Below, piece by piece: positions 24,883 to 34,835 of a stretch of DNA of 64,000 nucleotides (the first letter of the stretch is position 1; each line of letters begins with the position of its first letter). A program made the translations under genes and the position numbers. This DNA is from Heterodera schachtii. Its lineage: Eukaryota; Nematoda; Chromadorea; Rhabditida; Heteroderidae. The stretch lies in contig SIJG01000013.1 in NCBI GenBank assembly GCA_023374025.1, positions 588,846-652,845 of the forward strand, written 5' to 3'. Below the pieces are notes generated by a model. The model was not told the DNA's origin. It worked only from the letters and a program-made list of their open reading frames with translations, and ran no database searches.

Positions 24883-25090
24883 TTTATCGATTCAATAAAG
24901 TAATAACAAAATCAAAACAAAAAATCATAAATAAATGTATTTAAAATTTTCAGGAAAGATAAAAATTAAATGGTTTTTTAGTATTTAAATAATAAGCGAA
25001 AATTAAATTTTATTCTAGCATAATTAAATAAATAAATTTAATATTTTCACGTTGTCTGATTAAAAATAACTTATTGACTTTAATAAAAGC
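24883..25090. repeat. local direct duplication, copy 2
   Basis: Partner of 24486-24681, about 400 bp away. An A/T-rich insertion near 25022-25041 distinguishes it from copy 1. Confidence 0.8.
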
Positions 25091-26226
25091 ATTAATTTTC
25101 AAGCAAAAGATTTATTGCAAAAACATATTTATTGATATTTGTTTTTTAAAAATCATCTTGAATGTTCAAAAGAGCATTTAAAAAACAAAATTTTAATATT
25201 AGATATCAACTAAATAAAAAAGGCAACAAAATCATTGATTATAATTAAAAAAAAGTAGTGAGCAGGAAGGTAAACAACCAAAATAAGTGTAAACAATTTA
25301 AAAAATTGATCTCATATACGTGATTTTTAAATCAACCAAATTTATCAAATAAAAATAAAAAGTCATGATTAGGTCGAAACAATTTTTCGTAGGATTCATC
25401 ATAATTAGACTTACACATAATAAAACTAATTTATTTATAGTTAAATTAATCCATTGTCTCCAACATAACCATTATCAGGACAGAACAAATAATATATTAA
25501 TAACATAAGAAATTAAAATTAAATGGCGAAAGTATACATAAATAAAAATTCAATGTAACCAAAAATCAATTTAAAATGTAAACATGTATGTTGATTCGAA
25601 TTTTACATTAAACACTTTTAAATATTAAATAACAAAGATGTATGAATTAATGCGAACAATAATTTTAACCATCAAAACTATAGGAAAAAATAAAATCAAC
25701 CAAGAACTCTGAATCAAAATTCTTCGACCAAATTGTAGCGGAAATTTTTGACTAAAATTCAATACAATAAATAATGTTTTTATAATTTTATTGATATATA
25801 ATTAATATAGAATTTTTATATTAAAATAGACTGTGAAATTAAAACTAAAAATTGTCATTATTTTTGATTAATGTTGAAAGTTAAACGTTAAGAGTTAAAA
25901 AAAGTCAAAATAAGACATATAGGTATCACGAAAAATTCCAACACAATACTTAATAAAATAGCATTTAAAAATAAAAAGAAGGCAAAAACAAAATCATCGT
26001 AATCTGCATACAAGTTCAAGAATTATAATTTCAATAATTAAATAATAGGCCAATATTAAAATTTATGAAAAAAATATGTATAATTTCAAAAATTATTTAC
26101 CATTAAAAATTTAAATATAAAAATAAAAATACAAAATATATTTATTAGAATAAATTGTCAAGCAAGCATATAAAAATTTAAAAAAATTTTTTGTTACATA
26201 AAAACGCTGCGCCAGGAATTTATATA

Positions 26227-26685
26227 CTTAGGGTGGAACATAAGTTTTGATACTATGTTTTTTTTGGAATTAAAAAATTCTCAACGCTGAGATTCACTTT
26301 CTCTATTTTTATTTTGTAGATTGATATGTTCTCTTTCATAATGACTTATTTTTATCATTTTATCTTTTCACAAAAAAATTTTATGAATTAATTAGTCCCA
26401 AGAAAGCCGATTTTTGTGTCAAAATTTTCTGCTGGAGAAATTTTGAGTTTCCATAAAAACCAAACATTTTGACAAAAATTCTCAAATTTTGCATAAACAT
26501 TGTCTTAACTATATTCTCTCAAAATAACTTTGAAATCAAAATGGGGGAAAAAGAGTTGAAATGATAGAGAACATAATAATCTACAAAATAAAAAAGAAAG
26601 TAAATGAATTTATTAAGAATAAAAAAGTTATGAATTTTTAAACATTGGAAAAATTTGGGTATCAAAACTTATGTTCCACCCTAAG
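26227..26685. mobile_element. mariner-like palindromic MITE
   Basis: Perfect 27-bp terminal inverted repeats begin CTTAGGGTGGAACATAAG and are flanked by TA on both sides, as for Tc1/mariner elements. The internal sequence is also partly palindromic: the block with TTTTATTTTGTAGATT near 26300-26325 faces its complement near 26575-26600, so the whole 459 bp can fold back. No transposase frame is present. Confidence 0.85.
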
Positions 26686-26999
26686 TAAAAGTGCTTTTTC
26701 ATTTTTTTTTTCGTTTTAAAATTTTTTTTTATTAAAAATATATTTAACGATTCAGCAAACTGAGACAATAGCGAACATGGAATAATGAGATTATAGATAT
26801 AAGTATTCCATAATTAATCTATAAATGATTTTATCAGTCTAATTATTTATGTAAAAATCTAAATAGATGTAAAATTGATTTTTTATACGAAGAGAAATTA
26901 TAAATGCCTGAAATATGAATTAAAAGTTTTTCTATTTATATATATAATTTGGAAAAACAACAATAAAGACATTGCAAGTAGAGATCGGATTGCCAGCTT

Positions 27000-27144
27000 C
27001 TCATCAATAATCCTAAAATTGCGCATTTTTATAGTGAATATTGAAAACTAAATTTATTAAATCAGCATACCCAGCAAAGAATAATATATATTAAATAAAA
27101 ATTTAAGAAGTTTTATATAAATAAGAGCAAATTGATGTTGAAAT
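27000..27144. repeat. dispersed ~145-bp repeat, copy 2
   Basis: Diverged partner of 18420-18564 in the same orientation. Confidence 0.65.
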
Positions 27145-27752
27145 AAACTAAAGCTTATTAAACAAAAATTGTCAAACATTTAAAAAAACTTTTATAGCAT
27201 TTTTCAAAAGAAGTTTTCATTTAATTTTATTAATACAATAATAAATTTATTTGGTATAATGTATCAATCATATTATGCAAGCCAAAGTTATACAAACAAA
27301 AAAATACAATGAATTTTTGAAAAGAAAAAATTTTAACCTATTTAGAATAAAGAAGCGTAATGAGAAAAAGATTTAAAAAAATCAATTACACATTAATTTC
27401 TTTAGAATAAACGGTTAGCACATACCTTATAATTATAAATAAATATAACATTTTGAAATAAACATGAAAATAATATTAGAAGACAATTTGACTTCGTGTT
27501 TTTTACATTGACAATAATTCAATAAACAAATATAACCAATCATTTATTTTATCATTTTTTAAACATTAATATTCATCCGTTCATGAAAAATTATTCTGTT
27601 AAATTATACAATATGTTATACCATTAGATTTTATTATGTTAATAGAACATAAATATCTTTTATAATTTAAATAAAATCCAAAAAAAAAATTAATCAATCA
27701 GAAAGAACTTGGCCAAGATAATAATATTTAATATTAATATGAAAAGAAAATC

Positions 27753-27845
27753 ATGAAAAAGCAACGACAAAAAACTCCTAAGGAAACAATAAAGAAAAAT
27801 TTGCATAAGTCAGCTGAAGACCAACCGACCCATTCACTTAATTAA
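27753..27845 (+). other. short coding-like open frame (30 codons)
   Basis: Reads MKKQRQKTPKETIKKNLHKS, then AEDQPTHSLN and stop. It is hydrophilic and in a slightly GC-richer patch. No family recognised and it may be chance. Confidence 0.13.
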
Positions 27846-29694
27846 AGTTTCAGTTCAGAAAAAGCTTCAAAATTTTGAAAGTATAATCAAAAATAATTTT
27901 TTGCATTGAAAAAGTTAAATTAAGATAAATAACAAACATTGTTTTATGAAAAGATTACCGAAGCCATGTCTAATTGACAACGAAAAAAACAAGTTAAATT
28001 ATAACTAAAAATAATAAATATAAATTAATAATTCAAAAGTGATTCATATCAAATAATTGAAATAAGAATTATATAATGTTGAAGAATTTATGCGAAAAAA
28101 CCAAATAATTTAAAAACTAATTTTAAATAAATAAGAATGTAAATATGAATTATTATTCAATATAACATTTGTATAGTAATATTTCGAGAAAATAGTAATA
28201 CTATAATCTAAAAATAAATAAATAAATTCTTGAAGATAAGTCAACGAAAATAATTAATAAAAATGAGAAAGTTCATTCATTTAAAAAAATATTAATTTAA
28301 ATTATTAATAACAATAATTCATTGAATAAACTCACTTTTACTCTATGTACCCTACAACACCCCAAAATCATGAAATCTTAACTAATTGAATTTTAATAAA
28401 AATGATTTTAGTTTCAAGTGAAAATTTGATATTTAAATTTGACAATTATAGCTTTTTTTAAATTCAATAAAAAAATAAAATTATGCTCCTTTGCTTTAAA
28501 AAACTAAATAATACAGTGAAATAAATAGATAATTTTCTCATGAAATTTAAAAAATTTATAATTATAATTATTATAGTATTCATTTGTCATATAATGATTG
28601 CAATAAAAATGTTTTATCAATAATACAAAATACAAAAAACAATAAATTTTTAATGAATCGTGAAAAAGGGTTTTTAGAGTGCGAAGGTAAGTTATTATAA
28701 TGAAATTAAATAATTCTTTATGGAAAATCAAAGTTAAATTTAAATTAAACTATTTTCGATGGATAAAATTATAACAAAGTACAACAATAAAATTTCTGTT
28801 TTTTTATAATATTTAAATTGAAAATTTAAGTTATAGCAATAAAGTAATTAATTATCAGTAAAAGGATAAAAGAAAATATCCAAAAATTAAATATTGATGA
28901 CAATTGAAATACTATCAATTAAAAATAAAAGCAATGTTTAAACATTTAATATTAATCAAGATATCTGTTATTCAAAAAATCCAAAAATTTATAATAAACA
29001 ATAAAAATCCAAAATGCTCAACTTGAATAGTTTTGCAGAAACAAATATTAAAAGAATAAATTCTTTAAATTCAAATTTATATCAAAAGAAGCTTTTGCAA
29101 GAATAACCGATCGCCCGGAATTTCAATTATAAAAAATAATTCTAATTAGGCAAAAATTCAAATATATAATTATAATCCATATTCATATTTTTTATTAGAA
29201 AAATTGAACTTTCTTAAAACAGTTTAAAAAAAGAATTTCTAAATCGTTGCATGTAAATGATTAATAAATTGTAATGTAATTTACAAAAGATTGAAGACAA
29301 ATAAAAAAAATTTTAATGTTTGTAATAAATTATTTTTTAAATATTGGAGATTATAAAAAATAAAACAAATAACTTCACTAAAAAAAGAATTGGTGAGACT
29401 ACCCATTCAAAATCCAACCAATCTTCAAGTTAAATGAAAAATGTTTATTTAATCACATTTTTAAATAGATGACATTATTATTATATCTGAAAATTATAAA
29501 AACATACGAAAATAATTGACGCAAAACGATAACAACAATTTATTCCATAGCAGATTATGAATAACTTAACTGCTTTCAATCGGCTTTAAAAGCTCTTTGT
29601 ATAAATTAGAAAAAACCAGCAAAAATTCAAAAATGAATCGTTTTTTTTATCATTATGTTCTAGAGCTGGTTAGCCTTTAGTGTCTTGTTGTTTA

Positions 29695-29962
29695 TGTTAC
29701 GCCGCTATGTCCAAAGTGAATAAACAATAAGTTTATTCAAACAAAATAAAAAGGGACAGGCGAACAATAAATTAAATATTGATTGGAATGGGGTCACAGA
29801 GGAAGAAGGGAGAAAATGACAAAGTGAACAGAAGAAGTAAATGAGGGAGGAAAAAGGAGGGGTATTTATGCAAAAATATATGAGGGGTCAACAGCGAAAT
29901 GTGTGGAGGGGGAAATTACATAAACATAATGCCACACAAATATAAATGGTGTCTCCCGAACA
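29695..29962 (-). repeat. 3' LTR
   Basis: 268 bp; on the minus strand it begins TGTTCGGGAG and ends GGCGTAACA. The polyadenylation-like AATAAA lies near the distal end (plus-strand TTTATT at about 29732-29737). One mismatch to the 5' LTR, at 29839. Confidence 0.97.
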
Positions 29963-29974
29963 CCTCCCCTCTTT
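29963..29974 (-). promoter_or_regulatory. polypurine tract (PPT)
   Basis: AAAGAGGGGAGG on the minus strand, directly abutting the 3' LTR, as expected for the primer of plus-strand DNA synthesis. Confidence 0.9.
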
Positions 29975-30018
29975 AAAAGAGTCTTCCTTCATTCTGATCA
30001 GCAACATCGGTCCTCAGA

Positions 30019-33000
30019 TCACTTCGGTGAGTAGCGATCGGGCGGACGACGGTTCCGCTTCGGGTACTGTCGTCGAGGACGATTCGGCGAAATTTGCTGA
30101 TGTTCGGCAGGTGCTGGATCATTTGCTGGCTCAGCATTGATCTCAATGTTAGGTTCAACCACGGCCTCGATTGGGCGCTGATTTGGTTGTTGTGCCACAT
30201 TTGGCAAACCAAAATCTTCATTCAAAACAGTCAATGGATCAATGTCCATTTGGTTGGTGTCCCTTTTGATCAATTGGTTGGCGTGGAAACGAGATGTTGA
30301 TCCGTTCGGGAATTCCACGTCGTACATCACTCCTTTGCAAGTCGTGACGTGTCCAGGTCTCCATTGTTGGGACAGCCGATGTCGAGCATAAACCTTGTCT
30401 CCAACTGAGAAATATCTCGGTTTTGCTCCGAAGCGCCGGTTGAATGTCCTTTCCATTGCTTCGTCACGGATGATCGGCTGTTTCGGTTTTGGCATGAGCA
30501 GGTCCAATGTTGTCCGAACTTTGCGCTGGAGGAACATTTCGGCCGGACTCTTGCCATTCAGCGACTCGCTTGGCGTAGTCCTGTACGTGACCAAAAATGT
30601 TTCCAAAGCATTGGCAATTCCCTCCCCTTTTAATTTTCGGGACGTTCGTTTGAACGTGTCCACAAAACGTTCAGCCTGCCCATTTGACATGGGATTGTAA
30701 GGCGCCGAAAATAGGTGGGTAATGCCGTTTTGAGTGACGAATTGCTTAAATTCGTTGGACGTAAATTGGGTGCCGTTGTCGGTGACCAAAGTCTCCGGCA
30801 AGCCAAAAGTTGTGCAAAGGGCGCGCAACTTTTCAATTGTTGCCGCTGTACCAGACGAGCGCATCTCGAAAACTTCAGGCCATTTCGAGAAAGAGTCCAC
30901 GATGATGAGGAACATCTTTCCGAAAAACGGTCCGGCATAGTCCATGTGAATTCGTTTCCATGGGCCATCCGTTTTCGGCCAAGAGTGAAGTTCGGTCTTC
31001 ACTGGTGCTTTTGCTTCTGCAGCACACGGTTGGCAAGATTTTACCAAGTTTTCGATTTGCTCGTCCATTCCTGGCCAATAAACATATTGGCGCGCGAGGC
31101 TTTTCATTCGTTTAATTCCGGGGTGCCCTTTGTGCAAGAGTTGCAACACCTCATTTTGCAGCGAGGCAGGGACCACGACTCGTTCGGAAAAAAGCAAACA
31201 ATCATTCTCGATTGTCAATGCCTCGCGCCTTCGATGGAACGGCAGAAGTTCGTCCGAAATTGCCTTTTTGTTGGGCCATTGAGTTTTGACGAACTTTTTG
31301 ACCTGTTGGATTGTCTGATCCTGATCAGCGGCTCTGATCAGATCTTTGTTGACAATTGGGAGTCCCTTTTCAATGGCATTTAGCACAAAATTTCCAGCAG
31401 TGCTTATACTTGCCACAATTCGTTCATCGTCCGGCATTGGCGTTTTTGCGATCAGTCGCGACAAAACTTCGGCATGTCCAAATTCTGACGTGCTTTTGTA
31501 TTCGATGTCAAAGTCGTAGCCCAAAAGAGTGATGGCCCAGCGCTGCAATCGATTTGCCGTGCAAGCTTTTATCCCCTTTTTGTTGCCAAAAATGGCCAAC
31601 AAAGGTTTGTGATCCGTTTGCAGTGTAAAATGGCGTCCAAACAGATATTTGTGGAACTTTTTTACTGCATAGATCAGAGCTAATCCCTCTTTTTCAATTT
31701 GGGAATAGTTCTTTTCGGCGGGCGTAAGCGAGCATGACGCATGCGCGATGGCCTTCAAATTGCCTTTCGGAAAGCGATGAGCAATGACGGCTCCAATGCC
31801 ATGCTCAGAAGCATCGGCAGAAACGACGATTTCTCGAGCCGGGTCGTAATGCGTCAGCAGTTTGTCTGACTGCAGGATTTCAATTACCTTATCGAAGGCC
31901 TGCTGGCACTCATTTGACCAATTCCATGCCACGTCCTGCTTCAGCAACTCATCCATTGGTTGTCTGATGAATCGCATGTTTCTGACGAATTGCTGATAAT
32001 GATTGATCATTCCAAGGAACGAACGCAATTCCGAAACATTCGTTGGCACTGGCATTTGTGCAATGGCTTGGATTTTTGCGGGATCCGGCCTTCTTCCGTC
32101 TTTGTCGACAATGAAGCCCAAATACTTGATTTGGCTTTGGAAGAAGGAGCATTTTTCTGGCCGGATCCGAAATCCGAAGTTTTCCATTCGTTGGAAAACA
32201 TTTGCCAAATGCTTTTGATGTTCATCTGCGGATTTGCTCACAACGATGACATCGTCCAGATACGCGATTGCGCAATTACAGCCAGCCAACATCGAATCCA
32301 TAATGGATTGAAAAATTCCTGGTGCGGATTTTACGCCAAAAGGAAGTCGTTGGTATTCAAAATTACCACGATGCGTTGCGATGGTGCACAATTCCTTCGA
32401 ATTGTCGTCCAATTCAATCTGCAAATACGCATCTTTGAGATCGATCTGGGAGAACACTTGTCCTCCATTCAGTGTCGCGAAAATGTCCTCGGGCACTGGT
32501 AATGGGTGCTGATGCAACAGAAGCGCACTGTTCAATCCAGTTGAAAAGTCGGCGCATACGCGCGTGGAACCGTTGGCCTTTTTGACCACAACAATGGGTG
32601 CGGCCCAACGAGTGTGTTCCACCGGACGAATGACTCCGAGTTCCATAAGCCGGTCCAATTCGGCCTCAACCACCAATTTGGTGTTGTATGGCACAGGACG
32701 AGGTCGGCAATATACAGGAACGGCGTCATGTTTCAGCTCCAATCGGGCTTTTGCCTTCACGCATCGGCCAAGTCCATCGGCAAACAGTCGAGAAAATTTT
32801 TCTTTCAAAATTTCCAAAGTCGAATCCTGTTCCGAAAATTGGACATTGTTGAGCTTCAAAACATCTTCCAGATTCGTCCGAAATGAGTCCATAAGACCCA
32901 AAGCATCAAGCATATCGATCCCCAAAAGGTTTAATGATCCTTCGTCGGATACATAAAAAGTTCCTTTTGTCTTACGCCCTCCGATCGAAAATGTTGCTGT

Positions 33001-34218
33001 TCCCTTGCCAAACAAACGGCATTGGGATCCGTCGTGATAGAATGCCTGCTCACTGCAGGAGCTCAGCCGAGTGCCAACCAATCGATGCGATTCCTTGTTC
33101 AGCACCGTGATTTCGGCACCCGGGTCCATCACGAATTCGATTGCGTTACCATCGACGTTGATGGGCGCTTCGATCAGGCGTTTGGGCTGATTAACCAAGT
33201 TAATCTTCAACCCTCCAAGCCTAACAGAATTGGCTTGTTTCCGTTGGCTGGCATTCTTTGCCAAATTTTTCTTGACCCAGGCCTGGTGCTTCTCGCACAT
33301 CTTCTCCAAATGTCCGGTTTTCTTGCACTTTTGGCAGACAACACTGCTGTGCGGACACGATTTGGGAGAATGGGTCTTACCGCAACGCCAACATAATCGA
33401 TCGGTCGAATTTTTCGATTGATCATGGCATTTTTCCGGCGGTTTGCTGCGTCCATGCCACTTTTTGACTGCAAATATGTTCTTCGTACCGGATGGCTGTT
33501 CAATGACTTTAGCCTCGGCGATTGTGGACAGATAAACCTGTAAATCTTCCACAATGTTGTCATATTTGACATTGTCCCCGTCTGCTGTAAGCTTGGCCAA
33601 AATCCGTTGGCGCAAGGCAGAATCATTATGGGACTTCAGTGCTGTCAGCAGCATGAGGCAGTGGAATTGTTCCTTGTTCAAAATGTCGAATTTGAACTCT
33701 TGGAGCAATTTCCGATGTCTGTTCACAAATTGTCGGAAGTCCTCACCATTCCCTCTTTCGGCCTTCAAACATTCATATCTGTCGACAAAAATTGATTGGG
33801 GACGACTGAAAAGCTTTTGCAGCTTTTTAATTGTGTCGTCAAATCCAAAATCGGTGACCACGGACGGCAAAACAGAGCGGCTGTACTCCGAAAATGCGCC
33901 TTCACTCAATTTGTTCATCAAACATTTGACTTTCGTCAAATCCTTCGCGTTCGGTGCGGTGCAGTCGAGAGCGAATTGGAAACGCTCGAGCCATTCGGTG
34001 ACTCTGCTCTTTTCATCGCAGCACTCGAATGGATTTATGTCCGGAAGCGATGGGATTGTGTCTTGAACAATTTGATGTTGGACGGCAGCAGGCGCAACAG
34101 CAACCGCATTGTTAGCGAGAAGCTGTGCGATTTGGTCCGCTTGCTGTCTTGCGATTTGTTGCTGTTCACCAAGCAACCTGACCAACTGGTCAATGGCTGG
34201 GTCCTGCTGTGCTGGCAT
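30019..34218 (-). CDS. Gag-Pol polyprotein of Ty3/gypsy retrotransposon, 1399 aa
   Basis: One uninterrupted frame from MPAQQDPAID to RPPDRYSPK. Gag has a Gln-rich helical start and two zinc knuckles, C276-C288 (CX2CX3HX4C) and C295-C308 (CX2CX4HX4C). The protease active site reads MDPGAEITV with D365, where families normally have D(T/S)G; LLGIDML follows. RT has QIDLKDAYLQI and YLDD (Y653-D656). RNase H has SADAS (D802), IEKEGLA and TDHKPL; its last position reads HAEVLSRL (E917), normally D. Integrase has an HHCC zinc site (H1029, H1032) and D1093, D1147, E1183, which gives the 35-residue spacing of DD35E. A GPY/F-like segment lies near the C-terminus. Gag and Pol are fused with no frameshift. 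Apart from the Pro and Glu changes it looks functional. Confidence 0.96.
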   Translation of the reverse strand: MPAQQDPAIDQLVRLLGEQQQIARQQADQIAQLLANNAVAVAPAAVQHQIVQDTIPSLPDINPFECCDEKSRVTEWLERFQFALDCTAPNAKDLTKVKCLMNKLSEGAFSEYSRSVLPSVVTDFGFDDTIKKLQKLFSRPQSIFVDRYECLKAERGNGEDFRQFVNRHRKLLQEFKFDILNKEQFHCLMLLTALKSHNDSALRQRILAKLTADGDNVKYDNIVEDLQVYLSTIAEAKVIEQPSGTKNIFAVKKWHGRSKPPEKCHDQSKNSTDRLCWRCGKTHSPKSCPHSSVVCQKCKKTGHLEKMCEKHQAWVKKNLAKNASQRKQANSVRLGGLKINLVNQPKRLIEAPINVDGNAIEFVMDPGAEITVLNKESHRLVGTRLSSCSEQAFYHDGSQCRLFGKGTATFSIGGRKTKGTFYVSDEGSLNLLGIDMLDALGLMDSFRTNLEDVLKLNNVQFSEQDSTLEILKEKFSRLFADGLGRCVKAKARLELKHDAVPVYCRPRPVPYNTKLVVEAELDRLMELGVIRPVEHTRWAAPIVVVKKANGSTRVCADFSTGLNSALLLHQHPLPVPEDIFATLNGGQVFSQIDLKDAYLQIELDDNSKELCTIATHRGNFEYQRLPFGVKSAPGIFQSIMDSMLAGCNCAIAYLDDVIVVSKSADEHQKHLANVFQRMENFGFRIRPEKCSFFQSQIKYLGFIVDKDGRRPDPAKIQAIAQMPVPTNVSELRSFLGMINHYQQFVRNMRFIRQPMDELLKQDVAWNWSNECQQAFDKVIEILQSDKLLTHYDPAREIVVSADASEHGIGAVIAHRFPKGNLKAIAHASCSLTPAEKNYSQIEKEGLALIYAVKKFHKYLFGRHFTLQTDHKPLLAIFGNKKGIKACTANRLQRWAITLLGYDFDIEYKSTSEFGHAEVLSRLIAKTPMPDDERIVASISTAGNFVLNAIEKGLPIVNKDLIRAADQDQTIQQVKKFVKTQWPNKKAISDELLPFHRRREALTIENDCLLFSERVVVPASLQNEVLQLLHKGHPGIKRMKSLARQYVYWPGMDEQIENLVKSCQPCAAEAKAPVKTELHSWPKTDGPWKRIHMDYAGPFFGKMFLIIVDSFSKWPEVFEMRSSGTAATIEKLRALCTTFGLPETLVTDNGTQFTSNEFKQFVTQNGITHLFSAPYNPMSNGQAERFVDTFKRTSRKLKGEGIANALETFLVTYRTTPSESLNGKSPAEMFLQRKVRTTLDLLMPKPKQPIIRDEAMERTFNRRFGAKPRYFSVGDKVYARHRLSQQWRPGHVTTCKGVMYDVEFPNGSTSRFHANQLIKRDTNQMDIDPLTVLNEDFGLPNVAQQPNQRPIEAVVEPNIEINAEPANDPAPAEHQQISPNRPRRQYPKRNRRPPDRYSPK

Positions 34219-34294
34219 TTTTCAAATTAAGCCTGATTTGCACCTAGCAAATATATCAGCAGCGCCTAGCTGTGAGGCTTTTCGAAGAATGATG

Positions 34295-34502
34295 AACCGA
34301 CTCGGTTTTGAATTCGTTTCTTTGCCGGCTCGGCTTAACGAATTTGAAGATTTTGCCGTCTCGGCTTTGTCGAAGATTTGGCCAGACTTGGCTTGTTTGA
34401 CGAAATTGCTAGCCGACTGGCTTTGTTGAAGAATGAATGCCGACTCGGCTTTTCAGAAGATATGTCCAAAAGACAAAACTGAAAATGAATAGCCGATTGG
34501 CT
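34295..34502 (-). repeat. periodic palindrome array in the gypsy leader
   Basis: Between PBS and Gag start lie eight short inverted repeats about every 26-31 bases: 34295-34307, 34324-34334, 34355-34365, 34381-34392, 34411-34422, 34439-34449, 34463-34475 and 34491-34502. Most match a GCCGANTCGGC-like core, so each could form a small hairpin or a self-complementary kissing loop in the RNA. The flanks are loosely repeated too, which indicates a degenerate tandem repeat of about 29 nt. Confidence 0.75.
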
Positions 34503-34541
34503 TTCAAACTTACAAATTTGAAGCCAAAAAGATGAGTCCAA

Positions 34542-34559
34542 TCAGAGCGGGCGTCGCCA
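34542..34559 (-). promoter_or_regulatory. primer binding site (PBS)
   Basis: Three bases inside the 5' LTR the minus strand reads TGGCGACGCCCGCTCTGA. TGG pairs with a tRNA CCA end, and the next base implies a G discriminator, compatible with tRNA-Ser, although I could not match the tRNA. Confidence 0.75.
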
Positions 34560-34562
34560 ATT

Positions 34563-34830
34563 TGTTACGCCGCTATGTCCAAAGTGAATAAACAATAAGT
34601 TTATTCAAACAAAATAAAAAGGGACAGGCGAACAATAAATTAAATATTGATTGGAATGGGGTCACAGAGGAAGAAGGGAGAAAATGACAAAGTGAACAGA
34701 AGAAGTGAATGAGGGAGGAAAAAGGAGGGGTATTTATGCAAAAATATATGAGGGGTCAACAGCGAAATGTGTGGAGGGGGAAATTACATAAACATAATGC
34801 CACACAAATATAAATGGTGTCTCCCGAACA
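34563..34830 (-). repeat. 5' LTR
   Basis: 268 bp, one mismatch (34707) to the other LTR. On the minus strand it holds a CATAAATA-like TATA element (plus-strand TATTTATG near 34731-34738), likely the promoter, and an AATAAA signal further on. Confidence 0.97.
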
Positions 34831-34835
34831 GTTTA

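Larger units (their letters stand above)
18083..26226. other. AT-rich desert with old repeats
   Basis: No recognised gene in about 8 kb. It holds one copy of a dispersed repeat (18420-18564), a direct duplication (24486-24681 and 24883-25090), two short coding-like open frames (21031-21132, 21964-22062) and scattered small GC-richer patches. The rest is A/T-rich sequence without visible structure. Confidence 0.6.
26686..29689. other. AT-rich desert up to the gypsy insertion
   Basis: No recognised gene. It contains copy 2 of the dispersed repeat (27000-27144) and a short coding-like frame (27753-27845). Nothing else is visible. Confidence 0.6.
29690..34835 (-). mobile_element. Complete Ty3/gypsy LTR retrotransposon (Mag-like), recent insertion, including TSDs
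   Basis: Two 268-bp LTRs (29695-29962 and 34563-34830) bound an internal region with PBS, leader, one Gag-Pol frame and PPT, all on the minus strand. The 5-bp duplication GTTTA flanks both ends (29690-29694 and 34831-34835). The LTRs differ at a single position (29839 A against 34707 G). LTRs are identical at insertion, so this is young. Domain order protease, RT, RNase H, integrase places it in Ty3/gypsy. Two zinc knuckles with the first spaced CX2CX3HX4C suggest the Mag lineage. GC content is far above the flanks. Confidence 0.97.

Noticed and set aside
30094..34429. Plus-strand and other-frame open frames across the gypsy element
   Set aside because: All overlap the long minus-strand Gag-Pol and show no motifs; they are shadows of a GC-richer coding region.
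34335..34541. Possible upstream ORF in the gypsy leader (68 codons, minus)
   Set aside because: It starts only with TTG and its sequence follows the palindrome array, so there is no sign of real coding.
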